DNA of 41,423 nucleotides from Anaerotignum sp. (GTDB taxonomy: Bacteria > Bacillota > Clostridia > Lachnospirales > Anaerotignaceae). The translations under genes were made by a program, and so were the position numbers. Shown here one piece after another: positions 33,012-39,941 of the stretch; the stretch's first letter is position 1, and every line of letters begins with the position of its first letter. The notes under the pieces were generated by a model. That model ran no database searches. It saw only the letters and a program-made list of their open reading frames with translations, and was not told where the DNA came from. Where the stretch lies: contig JAHHTU010000022.1 in assembly GCA_020024455.1 (NCBI GenBank), positions 1-41,423 of the forward strand, read 5' to 3'.

Positions 33012-34463
33012 ATGATAACATATATATTACAAGGACATACACTACAAAACGATGTGCAGACGATGGTGCAGGTGTTTTATCCCAATATGCATTATCAAAA
33101 AGCAGAACTGCCCGCACAAGATGGCATCACCGTTTTGAGTGCAATGCAAAATCAAAAGGCAGTCGCCATACTATACAAAAACGCAGAGCAAGCGGCAAAG
33201 TGGGAGATGCCTTATACAGAGCCATTGACAGAAAAAGAACAAAAACGATTGGTGAAATTGGGTATTTTTGTTTTGCTTTCTGCTGAAACCAAAATTGTGC
33301 CTCGTTGGGGGCTTTTGACAGGAGTACGCCCTGCAAAAATTGTCAATCTGCTTTTGGAAGAAGGCAAAACAGAAGCAGATTGCATGGCATATCTGACAAA
33401 ACAATATTTGGTGGCACAGGACAAGGCATCATTGACCATCAAAGTGGCAAAGGCAGAAAGACACTTGCTTGCAAAAAACAAACCCAATGACATCAGTTTG
33501 TATATCGGTATACCGTTTTGCCCGACAAGATGTTTATACTGTTCTTTTACAGCCTATCCGTTGGCACAGTATCAAAAACAGGTCGATGCGTATTTAGATG
33601 CCATGTTTTTGGAGTTGGCATATTTGGCAGAATATGCAAAGGGATTTCATTTGCAAAATATTTATATCGGTGGGGGAACACCCACATCATTAAATGAAAC
33701 ACAATTAGAGCGTTTGCTGCAAAAAATCAAGGAATTGTTTGCACCAGATGCGGATATGGAATATACGGTGGAGGCAGGTCGTCCAGACACCATTACAAAA
33801 GAAAAACTGCGTTTGATGAAAGTGTATGGTGTCAACCGCATTTCCATCAATCCGCAAACCATGAATGATGCCACACTCAAACGCATTGGCAGAAAACATG
33901 ATGTGGCAGACATTGTCCGTGTGTATGAGGAAGCAAGGGCTGTGGGGCATGACAACATCAATATGGATTTGATTTTGGGCTTACCGGAAGAAATACCGCA
34001 AGATGTCAAACATACCATGGAATGGATTGCAAAATTACAGCCGGATAATGTGACCGTGCATACATTGGCAGTCAAACGTGCCTCTCGATTGAAAGAAGAA
34101 TTTGATATGCACACATTATCCACAGCAGAAATGTTGGAGGAAATGTTGCACATTACGGCAGATTATGCAAAACAAATGGGCTTAGAGCCTTATTATATGT
34201 ATCGACAAAAAAATATGGTGGGTAATTTTGAAAATGTGGGGTATTGCAAACCCGGCAAAGAAGGGGTTTACAATATTCAAATCATGGAAGAAAAACAAAC
34301 CATATTGGCAGCCGGTGCAGGGGCAAGCACAAAAACCGTTGACCCCGAAACAGACCGCATTGAACGTGTGTTCAATGTAAAAAGTATTGAAGATTATATT
34401 GGCAGAATTGACGAAATGATTGCACGCAAACGTCAGGGATTGCCAAAAGGAGGCAATATATGA
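33012..34463 (+). CDS. hemZ: Radical SAM coproporphyrinogen dehydrogenase HemZ-like
   Basis: A 483-residue radical-SAM enzyme. The iron-sulfur motif is C170-X3-C174-X2-C177 (IPFCPTRCLYC) and the SAM site includes YIGGGTPTSL. An N-terminal 160-residue extension containing WGLLTGVRPAKIV is specific to HemZ, distinguishing it from HemN/HemW. HemZ is annotated as oxygen-independent coproporphyrinogen oxidation in heme synthesis, though activity of the family is not fully proven. No other heme genes are in the window. ATG 33012 lacks a strong ribosome site (AAGGATTTTTG). Its stop overlaps the hisS start by 4 bases. Confidence 0.9.
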   Translation: MITYILQGHTLQNDVQTMVQVFYPNMHYQKAELPAQDGITVLSAMQNQKAVAILYKNAEQAAKWEMPYTEPLTEKEQKRLVKLGIFVLLSAETKIVPRWGLLTGVRPAKIVNLLLEEGKTEADCMAYLTKQYLVAQDKASLTIKVAKAERHLLAKNKPNDISLYIGIPFCPTRCLYCSFTAYPLAQYQKQVDAYLDAMFLELAYLAEYAKGFHLQNIYIGGGTPTSLNETQLERLLQKIKELFAPDADMEYTVEAGRPDTITKEKLRLMKVYGVNRISINPQTMNDATLKRIGRKHDVADIVRVYEEARAVGHDNINMDLILGLPEEIPQDVKHTMEWIAKLQPDNVTVHTLAVKRASRLKEEFDMHTLSTAEMLEEMLHITADYAKQMGLEPYYMYRQKNMVGNFENVGYCKPGKEGVYNIQIMEEKQTILAAGAGASTKTVDPETDRIERVFNVKSIEDYIGRIDEMIARKRQGLPKGGNI

Positions 34464-35704
34464 TACAGCTGGTAAAAGGCACAAAAGATTTATATGATGC
34501 AGAAGTCAAAGCATGGCAGGAAATCGAACAAAAAATCAGAAACATTTGCGAAACGTTCGGGATTGGGGAAATCAGAACACCGATGTTTGAATTTACAGAG
34601 TTGTTTGTCAGAGGTGTGGGCGAAACAACCGATATTGTACAAAAAGAAATGTACACATTCACAGACGATGGCAACAGAAGTTTGACATTGCGTCCCGAAG
34701 GGACAGCAGGGGCAGTGCGTGCGTATATTGAGCATGGTATGCATAACCAAGCACAACCCACAAAATTATACTACATTTCCCCGACATTCCGTTGCGAAAA
34801 CACACAGGCGGGCAGACAAAGACAATTCCATCAATTTGGTGTGGAAATGTTGGGTTCTTACAGTGCGGCACAAGATGCCGAAGCCATTTCTGTGGCAGCA
34901 ACATTGTTGAAAGAATTGGGCATACAAGGCGTGGAATTGCGTCTGAACAGCTTGGGTTGTCCAGAATGTCGCAGCAGATACAACCAGACATTGAAAGCAT
35001 TTATCGGTGAAAATTTGGATAAATTATGTCCGACCTGCAAAGAACGTTTTGAAAAAAATCCTTTGCGTGTATTGGATTGCAAGGAAACAAGCTGTCAGGC
35101 AATCATCGCAGATGCCCCCTCTGTATTGGATTGCTTGGACGAAGATTGCACAAAACATTTCCAAACCGTGCAAGATATTCTGACAGAAATGGGCATTGAT
35201 TTTGTCATTGATGCAAAAATTGTCAGAGGTTTGGATTATTATACCAGAACGGTATTTGAATTTGTTTCCGATGGTTTGACCGTTTGCGGTGGTGGCAGAT
35301 ACGACAAACTGGTGGAAGAATGTGGCGGCAAAGCAACCGGTGCGGTCGGCTTTGGTTTGGGTATGGAGCGTTTGATGATGATACTGGAAAAACAAAACGG
35401 TGCATTGCAGACACAGCCAAAAAGGGATATTTATATCGGTGCATTGGGTGAAAAAGGTTTCTTAAAAGCACAGGCTTTGGCATTTTTGTTACGCAAACAG
35501 GGCATTGCCGCAGATTGCGATACCGTAGAACGCAGTGTCAAAGCACAAATGAAATATGCAAACAAAATCGGTGCAAAATATAGCATTGTGATTGGTGACA
35601 CCGAATTGGAAGAAAACCGTGTATCTTTGAAAAATATGGAAACAGGTGAAACAGAAACCATAGTACTTTCTGAATTGCTTTCAGTTTTGCAAAGTAAGAG
35701 ATAA
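34460..35704 (+). CDS. hisS: Histidyl-tRNA synthetase
   Basis: A 414-residue class II synthetase. LVKGTKDLYDAEV at the start, motif 2 around LYYISPTFRCENTQAGRQRQFHQFGVE, the histidine-A peptide LDYYTRTVFEF, motif 3 GFGLGMERL and the C-terminal anticodon-binding domain are all present. A mid-region contains cysteine pairs (CPECRSR, CPTCKE, ETSC). Start ATG overlaps the hemZ stop (ATGA); AAAGGAGG is 9 bases upstream. In many Bacillota aspS follows hisS; here the next gene is fba with its own promoter. Confidence 0.97.
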   Translation: MIQLVKGTKDLYDAEVKAWQEIEQKIRNICETFGIGEIRTPMFEFTELFVRGVGETTDIVQKEMYTFTDDGNRSLTLRPEGTAGAVRAYIEHGMHNQAQPTKLYYISPTFRCENTQAGRQRQFHQFGVEMLGSYSAAQDAEAISVAATLLKELGIQGVELRLNSLGCPECRSRYNQTLKAFIGENLDKLCPTCKERFEKNPLRVLDCKETSCQAIIADAPSVLDCLDEDCTKHFQTVQDILTEMGIDFVIDAKIVRGLDYYTRTVFEFVSDGLTVCGGGRYDKLVEECGGKATGAVGFGLGMERLMMILEKQNGALQTQPKRDIYIGALGEKGFLKAQALAFLLRKQGIAADCDTVERSVKAQMKYANKIGAKYSIVIGDTELEENRVSLKNMETGETETIVLSELLSVLQSKR

Positions 35705-35711
35705 TCTTTTC

Positions 35712-35741
35712 TTGCCATAAATGGGCAAAACGTATTATAAT
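35712..35741 (+). promoter_or_regulatory. Promoter of fba
   Basis: TTGCCA (35712-35717), 18-base spacer, TATAAT (35736-35741). Start site expected near 35748. Confidence 0.75.
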
Positions 35742-35743
35742 GT

Positions 35744-35768
35744 GTTTGTAGTCTTGTATACTACAAAC
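35744..35768 (+). repeat. Inverted repeat at the 5' end of the fba transcript
   Basis: GTTTGTAG (35744-35751) and CTACAAAC (35761-35768) form a perfect 8-bp repeat with a 9-base centre. It covers the expected transcription start. It may be an operator or a 5'-end mRNA hairpin; sequence alone does not decide. Confidence 0.6.
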
Positions 35769-35791
35769 AAAGAGAAAGAGGTGTTTTTAAA

Positions 35792-36739
35792 ATGGCATTG
35801 GTAACAACAAAAAAGATGTTTGAAAAAGCATACCAAGGCGGTTATGCGATTGGTGCATTCAACATCAACAACATGGAAATTGTACAAGGGGTTGTGGAAG
35901 CGGCAAAAGAGCAAAATTCTGCTGTGATTTTGCAGGTATCCAAAAGTGCATTAAAATATGCACACCCGAAATATTTAAAAGCAATGGTAGATGCTGCTGT
36001 GGAAGAAACAGGGATTGATATTGCACTGCACTTAGACCACGGTGCAGATTTTGAAATCTGCAAAGATTGTATTGACTATGGTTTCACTTCTGTGATGTTT
36101 GATGGTTCTCATTATGATTATGAAGAAAATGTGGCAAAAACAAAAGAAGTGGTGGATTATGCACACGCAAGAGGTGTTGTGGTAGAGGCAGAATTGGGTA
36201 AACTTGCCGGTGTGGAAGATGAAGTCAGTGTAGATGCGGAAAATGCAACTTACACAGACCCAGACCAAGCAGTGGACTTCGTTACCCGCACAGGCGTAGA
36301 TTCTTTGGCGATTGCCATTGGCACAAGCCATGGTGCGTATAAATTCAAAGGGGAAGCAAAATTGGATTTTGCACGTTTGGAAACCATTACAAAAAAATTG
36401 GAAGATGCCGGCTTCCATAACTTCCCAATCGTTCTGCATGGTGCTTCTTCTGTTGACCAAAATTGTGTTGCCATTTGCAACCAATATGGCGGTCAGATTG
36501 ACGGTGCGAAAGGAATTCCTGCGGAGATGTTGAGAAAAGCCGCTGCTATGGCAGTTTGCAAAATCAACATGGATACAGATTTGCGTCTGGCAATGACAGC
36601 AGCAATCAGAAAATCTTTTGGGGAAAATCCTGCGGCATTTGACCCTCGTGGTTACATGGGCGATGCAAGAGCATTCATCAAAGAATTGGTAGAAGACAAA
36701 ATCAAAAATGTGATTGGTTCTGTAAACTCTATGGAATAA
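35792..36739 (+). CDS. fba: Class II fructose-bisphosphate aldolase
   Basis: A 315-residue zinc-dependent aldolase that splits fructose 1,6-bisphosphate in glycolysis. GAFNINNMEI, the catalytic D82 and zinc-ligand H83 in LHLDHGAD, GTSHGAYKF, VLHGASS and the end-of-domain INMDTDLR are all present. Start ATG 35792 follows AGAGGTG. It has its own promoter and a terminator and forms a single-gene unit. Confidence 0.96.
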   Translation: MALVTTKKMFEKAYQGGYAIGAFNINNMEIVQGVVEAAKEQNSAVILQVSKSALKYAHPKYLKAMVDAAVEETGIDIALHLDHGADFEICKDCIDYGFTSVMFDGSHYDYEENVAKTKEVVDYAHARGVVVEAELGKLAGVEDEVSVDAENATYTDPDQAVDFVTRTGVDSLAIAIGTSHGAYKFKGEAKLDFARLETITKKLEDAGFHNFPIVLHGASSVDQNCVAICNQYGGQIDGAKGIPAEMLRKAAAMAVCKINMDTDLRLAMTAAIRKSFGENPAAFDPRGYMGDARAFIKELVEDKIKNVIGSVNSME

Positions 36740-36743
36740 TATC

Positions 36744-36777
36744 AAAGGCGTATATCGGAAAGGTATACGCCTTTTTT
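36744..36777 (+). terminator. Terminator after fba
   Basis: AAAGGCGTATA (36744-36754) / TATACGCCTTT (36764-36774), 9-base loop, T-run to 36777. Confidence 0.88.
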
Positions 36778-36991
36778 GTATACAGAAAGCCTATGACGAT
36801 GAGGTAAAAATAAAAACTCCTTTTCTCTTTTTCTTGCAAATTAGATGTGGAAGATGTTTCATGTATGAAAAAAACACATAATACACCCCATATGGTATTG
36901 TGTGGGAGTTATGTATATGTTCCGTTTGCAGTGATTTTATTGTTTTTGAAAGTGGCTTTTTAAGATGTACAATATTTGATTAGAAAAATAT
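36778..36991. other. Gene-free AT-rich stretch with one tiny possible ORF
   Basis: About 210 bases between the fba terminator and the yitT terminator. On the plus strand a 32-codon ORF runs from ATG 36865 to TAA 36963: a basic start (MKKTHNTPH) followed by a hydrophobic tail (FAVILLFLKVAF). A GGAAG lies 11 bases upstream. This could be a small membrane peptide but equally chance. No promoter or structured RNA recognised otherwise. Confidence 0.25.
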
Positions 36992-37030
36992 AAAAAAAAG
37001 CTGCACAGGATAGTGTACAGCTATTTTTTA
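36992..37030. terminator. Terminator of yitT (minus strand)
   Basis: AGCTGCAC (36999-37006) pairs with GTG-TA-CAGCT (37013-37022), with a two-base bulge. The A-run 36992-36998 gives T's on the minus strand; the plus-strand side also has a T-run. Confidence 0.65.
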
Positions 37031-37095
37031 TAAAATCAAAAATGTTTTGATGAAATATTCTATATTATAAAAGAAATGGATAGGATTTTTGTATG

Positions 37096-37965
37096 TTAAT
37101 GTTTATCCCCAATGGTGAGCATTTGAAATCCTTCACCATGTACTTCATTGGATTCCAAAATGATGGTGAAGGCGTTGGGGTCTACCTCTTTGACAGTTTG
37201 TTGTACAAAATACATTTGTTTATTGTCACAGGCAACCAAAACGATTTCTTTTTTGCTACCCTGATACCCACCAGAGCCATGTAAAATGGTACTACCACGC
37301 CCACAACAAGCATCAATGGAATCTGCGATTTTTTGTCCATGACATTCTGTGATAATCATAGCAAATTTACCGGCATTGATACCATAAATCATTTTATCTA
37401 CTACAACGGCAAATAATAAATTGATTACCATACCATATACGATACCATCTACGTCTTTGAACAAAATACCACCAAGCAATATAATCCCGATATCAGACAA
37501 AAATGCAATTTTTCCGAGTGAAACATATGGTTTTAATGCCTTGACTGCCATGATGATAAAGTCAGTACCACCGGTAGAGGAATTTTGTGTATAAATCATG
37601 GCATAGCCCAATCCACCAAACACGCCCGTACACAGAGCAGACAGCATACGGTCACCGGTATACACAGGAAACAACGGAGCAACATAGTCAATCATAAAAG
37701 AAGAAATCAAAATACATCTGAGAGAACGAAAAAAGAATTTCTTCCCTAATAATTTATAACAAAGCATTGCCACAGGTACATTTAATATCACTGTGGTAAG
37801 TCCGATTGGTAAATGAAACAGTCGATAAAGAATCAGAGATATGCCTGAAAATCCTGTCATGGGAAATTCAGATGCCACAGCAAAGTTATAAAGCCCAACG
37901 GCGATGAGGATACTCCCTATGGTTTCAATTAAAATTTCTTTTAATATCTGCTTTACTTTTTGCAT
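37096..37965 (-). CDS. YitT family membrane protein (DUF161 + DUF2179)
   Basis: A 289-residue protein with about five or six membrane segments in residues 10-200, containing the YitT features GLYNFAVASEFPMTGFSGISLILYR and QNSSTGGTDFI. A soluble C-terminal DUF2179 domain (about 205-285) shows GRGSTILHGSGGYQGSKKEIVLV. Paralogues in Bacillus are numerous and of unclear transport role. Start ATG 37965 follows GGAGGT closely. Own promoter and terminator; single unit. Confidence 0.9.
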   Translation of the reverse strand: MQKVKQILKEILIETIGSILIAVGLYNFAVASEFPMTGFSGISLILYRLFHLPIGLTTVILNVPVAMLCYKLLGKKFFFRSLRCILISSFMIDYVAPLFPVYTGDRMLSALCTGVFGGLGYAMIYTQNSSTGGTDFIIMAVKALKPYVSLGKIAFLSDIGIILLGGILFKDVDGIVYGMVINLLFAVVVDKMIYGINAGKFAMIITECHGQKIADSIDACCGRGSTILHGSGGYQGSKKEIVLVACDNKQMYFVQQTVKEVDPNAFTIILESNEVHGEGFQMLTIGDKH

Positions 37966-38035
37966 ATGTTACCTCCTGTTTTGCAATGAATTTGAATGGC
38001 AAGGCATGATAAATATGTTTCATATCCATATGTAG

Positions 38036-38064
38036 ATGATAGTGTATAATGTTATATTTGTCAA
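38036..38064 (-). promoter_or_regulatory. Promoter of yitT-like gene
   Basis: Minus strand TTGACA (38064-38059), 17-base spacer, TATCAT (38041-38036), 71 bases before the ATG. Confidence 0.7.
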
Positions 38065-38475
38065 CAAAGCAATCTTGTTTTGCGATGTGAGGAGAGTATA
38101 AAAATCAAATCGTGTGCAGAGTAAAGTCTTTTCCCAATAGAAAAAGGAAGTATACTATCATACAGCCGTAGTTCGTTATAGCTGACCGTAATTTTTTATC
38201 AAAAGATTAGCATAAACGAACAAAATGAAAAACATATGGAAAATGAGAGCAAAACAAAAAAGGCAATGAGTTTCTTTATGGTATTGCAAACATCTATCAG
38301 AAAAAGTAAATGGATAGGATAGCATGAGAGAAAAGTCGTATCATAAGAAATTTTGTAATACTTATAAAAATAAATGGATTATTTTTTAAGTATCAGATAA
38401 AACAAATACAGAATTTTATAAACAGATATAAAAAACAACTAAAAAAATAATATTATTTTCTATGATGTAGATATA
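38065..38475. other. Gene-free AT-rich region between yitT and apbE
   Basis: About 410 bases with no convincing gene, RNA or repeat. A 28-codon plus-strand ORF near 38235-38321 (MENESKTKKAMSFFMVLQTS...) reads a little like the start of a permease but stops early and lacks a good ribosome site. The rest is low-complexity, AT-rich spacer. Confidence 0.3.
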
Positions 38476-38503
38476 TTGACATCAATAAAATACATGATAC
38501 AAT
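38476..38503 (+). promoter_or_regulatory. Promoter of apbE
   Basis: TTGACA (38476-38481), 16-base spacer, TACAAT (38498-38503). Start near 38510, inside the operator at 38509-38524. Confidence 0.78.
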
Positions 38504-38508
38504 AATGA

Positions 38509-38524
38509 GTTAGTTGATACTAAC
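38509..38524. promoter_or_regulatory. GTTAG-N6-CTAAC operator at apbE start site
   Basis: GTTAGTTGATACTAAC has 5-bp palindromic arms and a 6-base centre. It covers the expected transcription start, a repressor position. The same element, twice, precedes the SLH-FMN gene at 39847-39882. Confidence 0.65.
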
Positions 38525-38548
38525 ATAGAAGTGTAAAGGAGAAAAAGA

Positions 38549-39625
38549 ATGAAGAATGTAAAAAAACGCTTGTTAACTGTTCTTTGTATGACAAGTATAT
38601 TGACACTCACAGCTTGTAACAACAAACAAGAAGAACATCATATGCAAGCAAATATCAGCCAACAGTTGGAGGAAACAAAGGCAGAAACAGAAGTATTTGC
38701 TATGGATACCTATATGAAATTGATTGCATATGGAGAAAAATCGGAAGATGCCATACAGGCGGCAACGGCGGAAATTCAGCGTTTAGATGCCTTGTTTTCT
38801 GCATCAAATCCAGAAAGTGAAGTCGGAAAAATAAACATAAACGGAGAAGGTGCTTGTTCAAAAGATACCGCATATTTGTTGCAACGCTCTTTGGAATTAC
38901 ATCAACAAACCAATGGCTGTTTTAACATTTTGTTATACCCCATTATGGAGGCATGGGGATTTATAGACAAAAACTATACCATACCATCTGATGAAACATT
39001 AGAAGAACTTCTGTCATTGACTGATATTAGAAAAATGCATTTTGATGCTGCACAAAATCATGTAAATTTCTTGGAAAAGGGTATGAAAATTGGTTTTGGC
39101 GGTATCGCAAAAGGATATACTTCGGCAAGAATGATGGAGATTTTTGAAGAATATGATATCCCAAGTGCAGTGGTGAATTTGGGCGGAAATGTGCAAGTAA
39201 AAGGGAAAAAAGTAGATGGTACGAATTGGAGAATTGGTGTCGAAAATCCACAAAATAAAGAAGAAATGATAGGTGTATTGGAAGTCAATGATATGGCGGT
39301 TATCACATCAGGTGGGTATGAGAGATTTTTTGAACAAGATGGCGAAATATACCATCACATTTTGGACCCCAAAACCGGAAAAACGGCAAGAAGCGGATTG
39401 AGTTCTGTGACGATAGTCAGTGCAGATGGTACATTGGCTGATGGACTTTCTACATCTTTGTTTGTGATGGGAAAAGACCAAGCAGAGACATACTGGAAAA
39501 ATCATAGAGATTTATTTGAAGCTGTTTTGGTGGAAGATGATGGCACAGTATACATTACGGAAGGATTGGTCAATTCTTTTACGCCGAATGAAGACGTGGC
39601 AAAGACTGTATATGTGATAGAATAA
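38549..39625 (+). CDS. apbE: FAD:protein FMN transferase ApbE, lipoprotein
   Basis: A 358-residue exported lipoprotein. The signal peptide ends in the lipobox LTAC with C23 as lipid-bearing cysteine. ApbE splits FAD and attaches FMN to a Thr or Ser in target proteins. Typical segments are ETEVFAMDTYMKLIAYG, the FAD-site region SASNPESEVGKIN, GFGGIAKGYTSA, VNLGGNVQVKG, HHILDPKTGKTA and the Mg-site ADGLSTSLFVMG. All are intact. Start ATG 38549 has AAAGGAG upstream. The next gene encodes an FMN-binding-domain surface protein with a flavinylation motif, the likely substrate, and both genes carry the same operator. No clear terminator was seen between them. Confidence 0.94.
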   Translation: MKNVKKRLLTVLCMTSILTLTACNNKQEEHHMQANISQQLEETKAETEVFAMDTYMKLIAYGEKSEDAIQAATAEIQRLDALFSASNPESEVGKININGEGACSKDTAYLLQRSLELHQQTNGCFNILLYPIMEAWGFIDKNYTIPSDETLEELLSLTDIRKMHFDAAQNHVNFLEKGMKIGFGGIAKGYTSARMMEIFEEYDIPSAVVNLGGNVQVKGKKVDGTNWRIGVENPQNKEEMIGVLEVNDMAVITSGGYERFFEQDGEIYHHILDPKTGKTARSGLSSVTIVSADGTLADGLSTSLFVMGKDQAETYWKNHRDLFEAVLVEDDGTVYITEGLVNSFTPNEDVAKTVYVIE

Positions 39626-39723
39626 AAATATTTTATATGTGATGTCATAGAATACATAATTTACAGGATATGGATATAAAATAAAATTTTTTTTTGTTTT
39701 TATATATTTGTTAAAATTATATG

Positions 39724-39751
39724 AATTAAATTAAAAAAATTTAATTTAATT
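39724..39751. repeat. 28-bp AT-only palindrome
   Basis: AATTAAATTAAA (39724-39735) and TTTAATTTAATT (39740-39751) pair perfectly around AAAA. Both arms and loop have no G or C. It sits in an extremely AT-rich 150-base stretch between apbE and the next promoter. May melt or extrude as a cruciform, or act as a weak terminator; use unknown. Confidence 0.6.
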
Positions 39752-39803
39752 ACACTATATCTATCTATATTTACTAAAATTATAGGTATAAAAATACTTC
39801 CTA

Positions 39804-39833
39804 TTGACATTGACAGAATAATCGCTGTATGAT
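39804..39833 (+). promoter_or_regulatory. Promoter of the SLH-FMN gene
   Basis: TTGACA (39804-39809), 18-base spacer, TATGAT (39828-39833). A second TTGACA starts at 39810 but spacing (12) is wrong. Confidence 0.72.
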
Positions 39834-39846
39834 GAATTAGACAAAA

Positions 39847-39882
39847 GTTAGCAATTACTAACAAAAGTTAGGAGTTGCTAAT
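39847..39882. promoter_or_regulatory. Tandem GTTAG-N6-CTAAC/T operators
   Basis: GTTAGCAATTACTAAC (39847-39862) and GTTAGGAGTTGCTAAT (39867-39882), centres 20 bp apart, each preceded by ACAAAA (an 11-base direct repeat ACAAAAGTTAG). They lie just downstream of the expected start site (about 39840). Match the apbE operator in arms and spacing. Confidence 0.72.
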
Positions 39883-39941
39883 AATGTGTGAAATTTTTAT
39901 GGATTTTGGACATCTATTTCTATTTTAGGAGGAGAAAAAAG

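Noticed and set aside
38065..38475. Possible riboswitch or regulatory RNA in the gap before apbE
   Set aside because: Looked for FMN, cobalamin and TPP-type conserved boxes and saw none; no stable GC-containing stems either.
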